Below are positions 21,342-31,820 of a stretch of 64,000 nt of DNA, piece after piece. Every line of letters starts with the position of its first letter. Within the stretch, counting starts at the first letter, position 1. This DNA comes from Enterovibrio sp. JCM 19048 (GTDB lineage: Bacteria > Pseudomonadota > Gammaproteobacteria > Enterobacterales > Vibrionaceae): NCBI GenBank assembly GCA_001310415.1, contig BAXE01000005.1:124001-188000 (forward strand), given 5' to 3'. Made by a program: the position numbers and the translations under genes. Below the pieces are notes generated by a model, which worked only from the letters and a program-made list of their open reading frames with translations, did no database searches and was not told where the DNA came from.

Positions 21342-21668
21342 AAATGCATTTTACCGGTTTAGGTAAACCCGCAAGCTTGGTGGCTTGTTTAGCCGGGCCT
21401 TTAGGGAACAGCTATACAAATAGCGGCTGCTGCCTTTTTCCGGGCCATATTTTTGCTCCATCGACTTAACCAGAAGACGGATAGCCGGAGAGGTGTTGAA
21501 CTCCTTGTAGAAGTCCTGCACAAAATAAACCACTTCCCAGTGTGCATCGGTTAGCTCAATGCTTTCCTGCTCAGCCAACATCGGTACCAACGCCTCATCC
21601 CAGTCTGAAAAGTTTTTCAGATAACCCTGGGCATCGGTTTCGATTTGCTTACCGTTTAATTCCAACAT
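21340..21668 (-). CDS. tusE: Sulfurtransferase TusE
   Basis: About 110 residues of the DsrC/TusE family, which hands sulfur from TusBCD to MnmA for 2-thiolation of tRNA wobble uridine. Visible are the N-terminal [15 protein letters not shown] and [20 protein letters not shown]. The break near 21411 (one base lost) restores the C-terminus [19 protein letters not shown] followed by VKCI, which supplies the conserved penultimate catalytic Cys. As sequenced, that Cys would be missing. Start at 21668 with GAGG 6 nt upstream. Confidence 0.9.
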
Positions 21669-21732
21669 GGATAACCTCGTGTTTCGAACGCGCAAAGCAT
21701 AAAGCCTTGTGTGTTTGCCTTCAAGCGAAGAC

Positions 21733-21762
21733 AAAAAAAGCTCCCGAAGGAGCTTTTCTTTT
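21733..21762 (-). terminator. Terminator of yccA
   Basis: AAAAAAAGCTCC / GGAGCTTTT stem with a 4-nt loop. On the minus strand it gives a long T run after the yccA stop. Confidence 0.8.
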
Positions 21763-21778
21763 AACCAAACCTGTTGGA

Positions 21779-22444
21779 TTAATCGTCGCCACCGAAGATG
21801 CCGATCAGCTGCAGCAGACTCAGGAACAGGTTGTAGATAGATACATACAGCGTGATAGTTGCTGAAATGTAGTTGGTCTCACCGCCACGCACAATTGACT
21901 GGGTAGTCAGCAGAATCGCACCGGTAGAGAACAGAACAAACAGACCGCTAAGCGCCATAGAAATCATCGGCATTTGCAGGAAGATGTTTGCAACCATACC
22001 CACCAACAGAACCACGAAGCCTGCCATCAACATCCCGCCAAGGAAAGACAGGTCACGTTTGGTTGTCAGAGCGTACGCAGAACACGCCAGGAAAGTCAGT
22101 GCAGTACCGCCCAGTGCCGGTGCGATAGCCCAGCCTAAGCCAGCGCCAATGTACATGTTAAGGATTGGACCTAAGGTGTAACCCAGGAAACCGGTAAACA
22201 GGAAGGTGAAAACCAGTCCCATTGAGTTATCACGGTTCTTTTCAGTCAGGAACAGCAGACCGTAGAAACCAACCAGTGTAATGATAATGCCAGGGTATGG
22301 CAGGTTCATTGCCATAGACACACCAGCAACTGCCGCTGACCACAGCAGGGTCATTGACAGTAGGAAATAGGTGTTACGCAACACCTTGTTGGTTGCTAAC
22401 AGGCTCTCTTGCGAGTACTCACGAGCAACAAAACGATCGTTCAT
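21779..22444 (-). CDS. yccA: BI-1/YccA-family membrane protein
   Basis: 221 residues and intact, with seven transmembrane segments of the Bax-inhibitor-1 family and a short acidic tail GIFGGDD. E. coli YccA is a substrate and modulator of the FtsH protease in the inner membrane. It is the last gene of the ycc block. Confidence 0.88.
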   Translation of the reverse strand: MNDRFVAREYSQESLLATNKVLRNTYFLLSMTLLWSAAVAGVSMAMNLPYPGIIITLVGFYGLLFLTEKNRDNSMGLVFTFLFTGFLGYTLGPILNMYIGAGLGWAIAPALGGTALTFLACSAYALTTKRDLSFLGGMLMAGFVVLLVGMVANIFLQMPMISMALSGLFVLFSTGAILLTTQSIVRGGETNYISATITLYVSIYNLFLSLLQLIGIFGGDD

Positions 22445-22683
22445 AGCGTTCTCCCAGTAGGGTACATATTTTTGTATTCAGCATTGTACCGCGTTTAGAG
22501 AGTCGCGATACAACCAAAAATACAAACTCTATTTTGATAAATTCTGATACGTCATTTATTGCGGCTAATGATCAGTTTTTCAAGTCGCAACCGTCGCATA
22601 AATGATACTGAAGATGCTTACCCCCTGAAATCGCAGACGGAATGTGCCACAGAAAAGGATAAGAAGTTGTAAATGAATATTAA

Positions 22684-22712
22684 TGAGCCGCTAACTTAAT
22701 GGGTTAGCGGCT
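22684..22712 (-). terminator. Hairpin at the end of the aap operon
   Basis: GAGCCGCTAAC / GTTAGCGGCTC perfect 11-bp stem with a short loop, just beyond the aapP stop at 22725. It lacks a strong T run. Confidence 0.65.
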
Positions 22713-22724
22713 CAAAGGCCTACA

Positions 22725-23473
22725 TTAGTGGTGCAGGATCTGGCTGAGGAAGAGTTGCGTGCGATCAGATTGAGGATTGTTAAAGAACTCATTCGGCACG
22801 TTTTCTTCAATAATCTCTCCGGCATCCATAAAGATCACGCGATCCGCGACCTCTTTGGCGAAGCCCATTTCGTGTGTTACACACAGCATGGTCATGCCTT
22901 CTTCCGCCAGTTCCACCATAACATCCAGCACTTCACGCACCATTCAGGGTCAAGGGCTGATGTGGGTTCATCAAACAGCATTACGCTAGGGTTCATGCAG
23001 AGCGAGCGCGCAATGGCCACACGCTGCTGCTGACCACCTGAAAGCTGCCCTGGGAACTTGTTCGCCTGCTCAGGAATTTTTACCCGTTTAAGAAACTTCA
23101 TCGCAATGTCTTCAGCTTCGTCCTTGGGCATTTTCTTCACCCAAATCGGTGCGAGCGTACAGTTCTGCAAAACCGTCAGGTGAGGGAAAAGGTTGAAGTG
23201 CTGGAAACACATACCAACCTCTTTACGCACCTGCTCAATGTTTTTCAGATCATCTGTCAGCTCTGTATCGCCCACAATGATAGAGCCCTGCTGGTGCTCC
23301 TCAAGACGGTTGATACAGCGGATCATGGTTGATTTACCTGAGCCGGAAGGGCCACAGATAACAATCTTTTCGCCTTTGGAGACTGAAAGGTTAATGTTTT
23401 TCAGTACATGAAACTGTCCGTACCATTTGTTGACATCGGTCAGTTTGATAACAGGGGAGTCTTGTTGCGTCAT
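22725..23473 (-). CDS. aapP: General L-amino acid ABC transporter ATPase
   Basis: About 250 residues: polar amino-acid importer ATPase with Walker [11 protein letters not shown]-loop [12 protein letters not shown], signature [12 protein letters not shown] and Walker [15 protein letters not shown]. The break near 22943 (one A/T lost) restores [12 protein letters not shown]. Start at 23473 with AAGGA upstream. Last gene of aapJQMP. Confidence 0.9.
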
Positions 23474-23490
23474 AATACAATCCTTGTTCC

Positions 23491-24589
23491 TTACCGCTTG
23501 TGACCGGTGTGCAGTTTGTTTTCCAGATAAATACTGTAGCGGGACATGCCGAAACAGAAGATCCAGAATACCAGTGCGACAAATACATAACTCTCTGTCG
23601 CGAAGCCAAGCCAATTAGGGTCAGTGTTTGCCGACTGGCCAATGCCGAGCACATCAAACATACCGATGATCAACACCAGACTGGTGTCTTTAAACAAGCC
23701 GATGAAGGTGTTCACAATCGACGGAATGGTGATCTTCAGTGCCTGTGGCAAGATGATGAGCCCCATCTTTTTCCAGTAACTCAAGCCCAATGCGTCTGCA
23801 GCTTCATACTGGCCTTTTGGAATAGCCTGGAGGCCACCGCGAACCACTTCCGCCATATAGGCGGCAGAGAACATCACCACACCGATCAGGCGCGCACGAG
23901 TTTGTTGGTTTCAGATTCGCCCGCCATAAACAGCGGCAACATCACTGAAGCCATAAAGAGTACGGTGATCAACGGAACGCCACGCCATACTTCGATATAG
24001 ACAGTACACAGGCTGCGGATTATCGGCATATCTGAACGACGCCCCAGCGCCAGTACAATACCGATAGGCAGGGAGACCACAATACCGACGATAGCAATGA
24101 TCATGGTGATCAGCAGGCCACCCCAGAGGTGTGTTTCAACAACAGGCAAGCCCGCCACGCCACCAAACAACAGGAACACGGCGATCAGCGGGAAAGCACG
24201 ATAAACAGCAGCAGAATCCAGCCACGTTTAGGGGTTCTCTCGTAGATCAGCGCCCCGGTAAATATGGCGAGAATGGCGTAGAACAGTTTGGGGCGCCACA
24301 GTTCTTCCTGCGGGTAGAAACCAAACATAAACTGCTCAAAACGTACGTTGATAAATACCCAACAGGCACCTTCGCGGGAACAATCCTCCCGGGTGGTTCC
24401 CACCCAGTCGGAATTGATAAACGCCCAGTCAACCAGCGCCCAAAGCCCTTTTATGGCAAGAAAAGCCAGTACAATCGTCATCACCGAGTTCAGCGGCGAA
24501 GAGAACAGATTTTTCCGCATCCAACCGACAGCACCCACCGTATTCGGTGGTGGTGGCAGATCGGGTTGAAACTCATGTTTTATCGTCAT
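23491..24589 (-). CDS. aapM: General L-amino acid ABC transporter permease
   Basis: About 366 residues, long for a His/Glu-type permease but normal for AapM, whose extended N-terminal part precedes the core. The EAA loop [15 protein letters not shown] is near residue 270. Two breaks near 24191 (restores [10 protein letters not shown]) and 23889 (restores [11 protein letters not shown]) each need one C. Forms a heterodimer with AapQ in the inner membrane. Confidence 0.9.
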
Positions 24590-24592
24590 GGG

Positions 24593-25803
24593 TTACCTCT
24601 CTACCAGTGCCACTTTGGCGTTATAAATGTTCATCAGCAGTGAAGTCAGCAAGCTGAGGGACAGATAAACTGCCATGGTCATCGCGATAATCTCTATCGC
24701 CTGACCAGTTTGGTTCAATGTTGTACCTGCAAACACCGATACTAAATCTGGATAGCCGATAGCCATTGCCAGCGATGAGTTTTTAGTCAGGTTCAGATAC
24801 TGGCTGGTAAGCGGTGGGATGATGATCCGCATTGCCTGAGGGATGACGACAAGACGCAGCGTTTTGCTTTTTGGGAGTCCCAAAGCCATGGCTGCTTCGG
24901 TTTGTCCGTGACTTACCGCGTTGATACCGGAGCGAACAATCTCGGCAATAAAGGAAGCCGTATAAATTGAAAGCGCGAGCGTCAGCGCTGCGAGCTCGGG
25001 GATGATGGAAAGACCACCGCGGAAGTTAAAGCCTTTCAAAACCGGGTATTCCAGTGATACAGGCATACCTGCCAGCACGAAAGCGAGCAGTGGTAAGCCG
25101 ATAATTGCGCCCAAAGATACCCAGAACACTGGCGATTGTTGTCCGGTTGCTTCTTGTTTGTTCTTCGCCCAGCGTGAATAGGCAAAGCTGAACACCAGCG
25201 CAACAACGAGCGAGATAAATATCCACATCGAACCTTCTTCAAATACCGGACGGGTTAAGTACAAACCACGCACGTTAAGGAAGACAGACTCGCCAAAACT
25301 CAAACTGTTTCTTGGGGAAGGTAATGCCTGTAGTACCGCAAAATACCAAAAGAAGATCTGCAAGAGCAGGGGGATATTACGGAACGTTTCGATGTAGACA
25401 GCAGCAAAACGGCTTAACAGCCAGTTGCTGGAAAGTCTTGCGATACCGATAAGGAATCCGATAATCGTGGCAAAGACGATACCTAAAATGGACACCAACG
25501 CGGTGTTGAGAAGCCCAACAAAGAAGGTTCTTCCGTAGGAGTACGTTTCATTGTACTCAATCAGCGTTAAGCCGATACCAAAGCCCGCCTCCTGACTCAG
25601 AAATCCAAAACCAGTTGCGATGCCACGTGCATCGAGGTTGGTCAGCGCATTGTTGACGATATTGTAAACAAACAATACCAGCGCAATGATCGCCACAGCT
25701 TGGAAAACGACGGAACGGAACGTTGGATTATAGATGATGCTTTGCTTTTTCTCGGGCGGGCGGTACCGCTCCCTTCAGCAACCGCATTGTTTTTAGATGC
25801 CAT
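24593..25803 (-). CDS. aapQ: General L-amino acid ABC transporter permease
   Basis: About 403 residues, His/Glu permease type with a large central insertion. The EAA loop is TEAAMALGLPKSKTLR. The ATG at 25803 has GAGGTG upstream and begins MASKNNAVAEG. The frame breaks at about 25750-25770, after which EKKQSIIYNPTFRSVVF leads into the first membrane helix. The start inside the helix (25696) would truncate the protein. AapM starts 4 bp after its stop. Confidence 0.88.
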
Positions 25804-25879
25804 ACAACTGCACCTCTATCCTTTCACGTTAACTAAGGGCACAACACTCGTGCCCCAACATTCGTTATTATTCGCTTGA

Positions 25880-26908
25880 TTAGCGGATAGGTGGCGCGTA
25901 CAGGATGCCGCCGTCAGTCCACAGTGCGTTCACGCCACGTTGGATTTGTAGCGGTGAACCTTCACCCACTGTGCGCTGGAAGCTTTCGTCGTAGTTACCC
26001 ACTTGTTTGATGATTTGGTAACCCCAGTCATCATTCAGATTCAGACCTTGACCCTTAGGACCGTCCTGACCGAGGATACGGCGGATGTTTGGATCTTTAG
26101 ATTTGACCATTTCATCAACGTTGGCTTGGGTGATACCAAATTCCTCAGCATTGATCATGGTGTTCAGAGTCCACTTCGCAATGTTGAACCAGTTATCATC
26201 ACCCTGGCGAACAACCGGGCCCAGTGGCTCTTTCGAGATGATTTCAGGCAGTACCACTGCACTGTTTGGATCAGCCAGCTTGATACGGGAAGCGTAAAGG
26301 CCGGATTGGTCAGTGGTGAGTGTGTCACAACGGCCAGATTCAAAACCTTTAACCGTCGCATCATACGTATCGTAAACCACTGGCTTGAAGGAAATGCCGT
26401 TTGAACGGAAGTAGTCAGAGAGGTTCAGCTCGGTAGTAGTACCTGATTGAACACAGACAGAAGCGCCGTCCAGTTCCAGTGCACTGTTCACACCCAGATC
26501 TTTTTTCACCATAAAGCCCTGGCCGTCGTAATAGTTCACACCGACAAAGTTAAGACCCAGGGTACCGTCACGTTGTAATGTCCAGGTTGTGTTACGGGAC
26601 AGCACATCAATTTCGCCAGATTGCAGGGCAGTGAAGCGCTCTTTCGCAGTCAGCGGAACATATTTGACTTTGTTTTTGTCACCCAACACGGCTGCAGCCA
26701 TTGCCTGACAAAATTCAACGTCAATACCTTCCCATTGACCTTCAGCATTTGGGTTCGAGAAGCCTGGAAGACCTGTACTTACACCACAGCTAATCACACC
26801 GGCCTTTTTGACTTTATCCAACGTGCTCTCACCCTCGGCGTTAGCACCGCTAGCGAACAGAACTGCTGAAATTACAGCAAGCCCCAATGTCGACTTTTTA
26901 GAAACCAT
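25880..26908 (-). CDS. aapJ: General L-amino acid periplasmic binding protein
   Basis: 342 residues and intact. A signal peptide (cleavage after SGANA) precedes an SBP_bac_3 fold starting GVISCGVSTGLPGFS, with RNTTWTLQRD and TTDQSGLYA typical of AapJ. It delivers polar and charged L-amino acids to AapQM. First gene of the operon, with the promoter in the 557 bp upstream. Confidence 0.92.
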   Translation of the reverse strand: MVSKKSTLGLAVISAVLFASGANAEGESTLDKVKKAGVISCGVSTGLPGFSNPNAEGQWEGIDVEFCQAMAAAVLGDKNKVKYVPLTAKERFTALQSGEIDVLSRNTTWTLQRDGTLGLNFVGVNYYDGQGFMVKKDLGVNSALELDGASVCVQSGTTTELNLSDYFRSNGISFKPVVYDTYDATVKGFESGRCDTLTTDQSGLYASRIKLADPNSAVVLPEIISKEPLGPVVRQGDDNWFNIAKWTLNTMINAEEFGITQANVDEMVKSKDPNIRRILGQDGPKGQGLNLNDDWGYQIIKQVGNYDESFQRTVGEGSPLQIQRGVNALWTDGGILYAPPIR

Positions 26909-27465
26909 ACCTATCAATCCTTTATTGGTTGTTAATGGTTGTTACCCATTGACAAGGCTCATTCGCGGCTCATTGCCTCAAAAGTGATGTGAACCTCGTA
27001 AAACAACTTAAATTTACAATTCGGTTAACACGATGTTAACAACGCAAGTATAGGAGGCCATTTGTTGGCTGCAAATTGAACAAGTTAGAGGTGTGACCTA
27101 GGCAATAATCTTGCGATTTTTAGCTAGATTTTCACGGAAAAATGTGAAGATGCACTTCTGTAACACGCTGTTTTTACGCATCAGATTTAGAGTCTTATGT
27201 ACGGAATGTTCAACAAAGAGGAACATCAGTGTCTGTTGTTTGTTTTTGTGCATTTCCTTTTCGGTGTGAATATTAGCAAGCTTTAATTGAGTAAATATTC
27301 GCCAAGATAAAAATGGGATAACTACGTGGTGGTCTAATGATGCTCAGTTGAGCGAGATTTGCATGCAATATGATCTAAATGAATGAATCATGTCCGAACG
27401 GATGGTTGTGCATAAATATCTGCTTTACAGCTTGGTCTCTGCTGGGTAGTATACGCAGCACTTAC
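26909..27465. other. Intergenic region between aapJ and tRNA-Ser
   Basis: 557 AT-rich bases holding the aapJ promoter (minus) and the tRNA promoter (plus). No gene is supported, and I could not identify a specific operator. Confidence 0.5.
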
Positions 27466-27556
27466 GGAGGGATGGCTGAGTGGTTGAAAGCACCGGTCTT
27501 GAAAACCGGCATACGTTAATAGCGTATCTAGGGTTCAAATCCCTATCCCTCCGCCA
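27466..27556 (+). tRNA. tRNA-Ser (anticodon UGA)
   Basis: 91 nt including encoded CCA. Acceptor GGAGGGA / TCCCTCC, discriminator G, anticodon stem CCGGT / ACCGG with loop containing TGA, a long variable arm (class II) and T-loop GGTTCAAATCC. These features identify a serine tRNA that reads UCA. Confidence 0.95.
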
Positions 27557-27671
27557 AATTAGAGAAAGCCCGCTAAACTTAGCGGGCTTTTTCGTATCTG
27601 GGATAAACCGCCTGGGATAGGGATGCAGAAGTCTAGACCAGGGTTCAGCCGAGCGAAGCGAGACAACGTTG
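27549..27671 (+). repeat. 123-bp direct repeat, copy 1 (tRNA 3' end and downstream)
   Basis: Starts in the last 8 bp of tRNA-Ser (CTCCGCCA) and includes a terminator hairpin AAGCCCGCTAA / TTAGCGGGCTT. It matches copy 2 at an offset of 205 bp with one mismatch (T27632 versus C27837). Confidence 0.95.
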
Positions 27672-27753
27672 CGCGGCGAAGCCGGAGAAGCAACGGCCCG
27701 AAGGGCAAGGGAGCGAAGCGACCGAGTAAATCCCTCTATCTTTTTGTCCTTTG

Positions 27754-27876
27754 CTCCGCCAAATTAGAGAAAGCCCGCTAAACTTAGCGGGCTTTTTCGT
27801 ATCTGGGATAAACCGCCTGGGATAGGGATGCAGAAGCCTAGACCAGGGTTCAGCCGAGCGAAGCGAGACAACGTTG
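27754..27876 (+). repeat. 123-bp direct repeat, copy 2
   Basis: Second copy of the tRNA-Ser 3' end plus downstream sequence, but with no tRNA in front of it. It ends exactly where the truncated receiver-domain sequence begins. Confidence 0.95.
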
Positions 27877-28059
27877 TTACGCGCTGTCCCTACCATGCCA
27901 AAGCTGAAAGATATCCCGGTGATCATGCTGACCAGTCATTCGGACAAAGAGATCTTCAGAACCTGTATAAGTAACGGCGCGAACGATTCCATAGTGAAAC
28001 CCACCCAGGCGGATGTGATTCGCAAGAAGGTAGCGAAAATAGTAAAACAGGCTTCTTGA
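27877..28059 (+). pseudogene. C-terminal fragment of a CheY-like receiver domain
   Basis: Sixty codons resembling the second half of a response-regulator receiver: DIPVIMLTSHSDKE (beta-4 with the conserved Thr/Ser) and IVKPTQADVI (beta-5 with the conserved Lys-Pro). The first half with the phosphorylatable Asp is absent, because sequence upstream of 27877 is the 123-bp repeat. Most likely a gene cut by recombination at the repeat boundary. Confidence 0.75.
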
Positions 28060-28072
28060 AGCCTGTTTTTGT
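28044..28072 (+). terminator. Terminator after the receiver fragment
   Basis: AAAACAGGCTTC / GAAGCCTGTTTT stem with a 2-nt gap and a T run, overlapping the stop codon. Confidence 0.85.
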
Positions 28073-28618
28073 CTCTTCTTAATTATTTGACTATGCCGTG
28101 ATTTGAAATCAAGACATAAACGTCAATTATTCGTGCATTTCAATATACCCAAACGATCTGAATCCCGCATCTTCAGCATTTAGCTATATAACCCGCTAAG
28201 CATTTTTTCATCCAATGTATTGAAAAGGTATTAAAGTGTCTAAAATATGCCCATTTTTTGAAAGGGTATAGCAGGCAGCTTTCATATTTTTTATCAATCT
28301 TGGTGTGAGGAGTGAGAAATTTATAAATTGGAAATTAATTGTAAATTTCATTCTTTGTTTCTTGTGATTATTATTTTTAAAAACAGATGGTTACATTGGT
28401 TTAATTGTGTAAGCTTTATCTTAAATACGCCGTTCTCAAAACTGCATAAACTCTTGTTGTTAAAAATATTATAGATTTAGTGGATTAATTTTTGGGTGTG
28501 AGACTTTTTTCATTACTCACAATAAATAGTAAGAAAAAATATCTATTTTGCAGCGCTTTAAGATGGCTGGTTTATCAATTTTGTTTTGATTTTATACGGT
28601 AAAGGAGAAAGGAGTTTG
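28060..28618. other. AT-rich intergenic region
   Basis: About 560 bp, distinctly AT-rich compared with neighbours. It contains a variant of the dispersed TATACCCAA...CATCTTCAG repeat at about 28143-28190. No gene is supported. It presumably holds the promoter of the phosphopantetheinyl transferase gene. Confidence 0.55.
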
Positions 28619-29311
28619 GTGCTTCGTCGGTTTGCGTCTCAACCCAGTATGTTGAGCTTTTTAGACTTTGAAGGCATTGTCTATACATCGAAATTCAAAC
28701 GGAGTGAATACACCGAAGAGTTGTTTCAACAATTTGTTGGGAAAGTACCAAGTCACCTGATAAAAGCGAACAAATATCGAAAGGCGGAGTTTTTATCTGG
28801 TTATTTTCTGTCCAAATATGTGTTGAATGAAGCGGGATGTGATGTTTCAGAAATAACGGTAGAGAACCGTTTACCTGTCTGGCCAAATGGCTATATCGGC
28901 TCTATTTCACAATGCAAAGACCTGGTTGCTGTCGCGGTCTGCGAAACGCACTTGTATCTCAGTACAGGTTTGAATGTGGAGTCAGTTTTCACGCAGGAAG
29001 TGGCGACGGAAATGAGCTTTTCTGTCTTGGATCCACTGGAAAAGGCGCTGTTGTCTGCCGCCGGTTTTGATTTTCCCACCATGACGAGCCTTGCCTATTC
29101 GGCCAAGGAGAGCCTGTTTAAATGCCTTTATCAAATCAAGAAAACCAAATCCACCTTCCTCGATTACCGCATCAACTATATCGATAGCGAGAAGCAGACC
29201 ATCGAATTCAAGTCAGATGTGAATACTTACGTCTACGAAGGGGACGTACTCACACCAAAAGGGCATTACCTGATTGACGACAGCCGGGTCTATACGCTTG
29301 TCGTGGTGTAA
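28619..29311 (+). CDS. 4'-Phosphopantetheinyl transferase (EntD/Sfp-like)
   Basis: About 231 residues and intact. The enzyme transfers phosphopantetheine from CoA to a carrier-protein serine. Family motifs: PVWPNGYIGSISQC near 90 (substrate loop), then GLNVE near 124 and YSAKESLFKCLY near 176. The usual magnesium-binding Asp of the G-(I/V)-D-x-E motif is Asn here. I chose GTG 28619, 4-6 nt after AAAGGAG; other possible starts are TTG 28616 and ATG 28649. No synthase is adjacent, so its carrier protein is unknown. The AT-rich upstream region and proximity to the tRNA-linked repeat suggest possible acquisition. Confidence 0.8.
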   Translation: MLRRFASQPSMLSFLDFEGIVYTSKFKRSEYTEELFQQFVGKVPSHLIKANKYRKAEFLSGYFLSKYVLNEAGCDVSEITVENRLPVWPNGYIGSISQCKDLVAVAVCETHLYLSTGLNVESVFTQEVATEMSFSVLDPLEKALLSAAGFDFPTMTSLAYSAKESLFKCLYQIKKTKSTFLDYRINYIDSEKQTIEFKSDVNTYVYEGDVLTPKGHYLIDDSRVYTLVVV

Positions 29312-29326
29312 CAGCCCTGCACAAAG

Positions 29327-30353
29327 TTAGTAGGTATTGAGCTTCTTGCTGGCGGCGGTAAGTTGGGCGAATTGTCTTGCCAGTTCTCGGTTCAACCACA
29401 GATACCCAAAATAGCTGATGTCGCTGAAATCTTCGCTTTCTGTGCTTTTGTGTTTCGGGATCAGGCTCATCAAGGCAAGGTTTTCCGGTTCAATGCTTTC
29501 GATTTTGCGGGAAGGAATTTCCAGCGCCAGCTTTTCGAAGCAATCTGCCAGCTCTTCTTTTGCAGCGGTCAGCCCCTCCAAATCACTGATTTTTTCTTTG
29601 CCTTGCTGCTGTTCCCAATGAGTGCTGACAAGGGTTTCCATGTCAGCGCTGATGCGCTTTTGAATCGCAAGAATGGCGACAAGCACGGGCTTCAATGCGC
29701 GTGCTTCCCGCGCTGCATGGGGCAACAGGGTAGTCTGTTTATCAATAATCTCTGACAGTTTTTCGGCGTGGATAGGTGAAAAGGTGTGTTTCGCCATTTC
29801 TGCATTGTGGTGGTGATAGATCTCGCTGCACTGGCTGACAAACTTCTCAAGCAGGACGACAAACTGGTCTTTTGCCCGTGCCGAAGATAAACAGGCTGGC
29901 GAGGATAGAGACCACGGCCGCCCAAAACACGTTGATAATACGCCAACCTGCTGCTTCAAAGTCCGTAGGGCCGCCACCGGCGACGATAACGATAGTGATC
30001 ACTGACATCAACGCGGCGTAAGCGTACTTCTCCTGCGTAAAGTACATGGCAAACATCATCAGTCCGAACAGGGCGATGTGGTGTGTCCAGTGATACTGCG
30101 GAGGAATAAGGAACAGGGAGAGGCCAATCAAACCACCGGCAATGGTGCCGGAAATGCGCTGGTTGGCTTTGGAAATGACCCCACCAACAAAGGGAATAGC
30201 ACCGAGAATGGTCACCGCAGTGATGAGTGCCCAATAGCCATAAGGGATTGCAGTTAGGCGGATGACGATCAGGATAAATCCCAAAACCAGTGAAACCCTG
30301 ACCATATAAAGCAGACGCGCGTGGTGTTGCGCGAATTGGGTGTATTGCTGCAT
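29327..30353 (-). CDS. FUSC-family (aromatic acid exporter-like) membrane protein, frame restored
   Basis: About 342 residues. The N-terminal half has five or six hydrophobic segments (VSLVLGFILIVIRL, GYWALITAVTILGAIPFVGG) of the FUSC/YccS type, and the C-terminal half is a soluble helical domain. The halves join near 29882, where the sequence needs either two extra bases or one fewer. A typical family joint is FIFPARAKDQF. The start is uncertain: ATG 30353 (MQQYTQF) avoids overlapping the dispersed repeat at 30399-30419, while ATG at 30425 is possible. Family members extrude aromatic carboxylates, but the substrate here is unknown. Confidence 0.7.
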
Positions 30354-30398
30354 AAACACCGACCCCAACGGACGACCTGTTATCTCGCTGAATCTTGC

Positions 30399-30419
30399 AT
30401 CTTCAGGTTGTTTAGGTAC
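30399..30419 (+). repeat. Dispersed Vibrionaceae-type repeat unit
   Basis: CATCTTCAGGTTGTTTAGGTA closely matches ATCTTCAGGTTGTTTTGGTA at 44540-44559, and a diverged copy lies at 28143-28190. Confidence 0.6.
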
Positions 30420-30594
30420 AAGCATAACGAGTGGCGGAAAAATTGTATGTTTAACAATGCGACTGGGACAAAGGTCGCTATCGCATCCAATGCTGTGTGT
30501 GAAAAAGGGGAAACAGCGCGAGGAGGCGGAGAAGCCTCCATCGCGCATAACATCATTGCGCGCGGAATATCATGTCACGTGCGCGGTGAAGGCA

Positions 30595-31820
30595 TTAACC
30601 AATCACACTGAGCGTGGCTTGGAGGATTACCAGATTCACGATGTCGATAAAGAATGCACCGACAATAGGCACCACCATAAACGCCTGGGGAGAAGGGCCA
30701 AAGCGGTTTACCACCGAGCCCATGTTCATCACCGCGGTGGGTGTTGCGCCCAGTCCAAAGCCACAATGCCCGCTGGAAATTACGGCGGCATCGTAGTTTC
30801 TACCCATGATGCGGAAGGTCACGAAATAGGCAAAGACTGCCAGCATGGCCGATTGCACCATCAGGATCACCAAAAATGGCAGCGCCAAATCCAGAATATT
30901 CCATAGCTTGAGGCTCATCAGCGCCATGCTAAAAACAGCGCCAGAGATACCGTACCCAGAATATCGACGGTTTCCACATCCAGCTTTTTCGCCTTGGTGA
31001 TTTCCGCGACATTGGTGATAACCACGCCGATAAACAGGGCGTAGACAAAGTCCGGGATCATCAGCCATGAGATTTCAAAACCGCGGACAAACTGTTCCAG
31101 ATACTTCGCCCCGGTGACACAAATCAGCAGGACAAACAGGGTTTCGATTACTTTCTTGGCGGTGACTTTATCTTCCTCGTTCTCGTTGTATGTAACCAGT
31201 TCAGGGAAGCGTTCATGGGTGGTGCAAGTATTGCCGTAATCGGATTTAAGCTGGTGTTTTTCAATCAGGCGCTGCGCGACCGGGCTGCCGATAATGCCGC
31301 CCATGATCAGACCGAATGTGGCTGAAGCCATGGCAATTTCGAGTACATTCTCAAGGCCGTAAACATCCTGGAATGTCTGCGACCATGCCGCGCCGGTGCC
31401 ATGTCCGCCGGACAGGGTAATTGAACCGGCAATCAGGCCCATCAGGGGGTCAAGACCCAGTGCACTCGCAAGGGCAATACCCACGCCGTTTTGCAAGACG
31501 ATGTAGAGCGATGCCACACCCAGGAAGATAAAGACTTTGGCACCGCCTTTGACCAACTGGGTGTAGTTGGCAGCAAGACCCACGGTGGCGAAGAACATCA
31601 GCATAAAGGTGTGCTGCATCGGGAGGCTGAAGCTCAGTTCTATACCGTTGAGGTGGAGCAAGGTGATAGCGGTCGCGACGACCAGTCCGCCCACAATGGG
31701 TTCGGGAATGTTGAATTTCTTGAGAACGGGGATCCGGGCATTGATGAAATGACCGAGAAAAAGCACAAAAATGGCGATCAGAAAGGACTCAAGTGTGCCG
31801 ACAGAAATTAGTTGATTCAT
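30595..31820 (-). CDS. gltS: Sodium/glutamate symporter
   Basis: About 408 residues. GltS imports glutamate with sodium through the inner membrane. About ten membrane segments are visible, with the re-entrant-loop motifs TLSGGHGTGAAWS near 140 and HCGFGLGATPTA near 345. The break near 30931 (A/T run) restores LFLSMALMSLKLW. Single-gene unit. The ATG at 31820 is preceded by AGAGGC. Confidence 0.9.
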
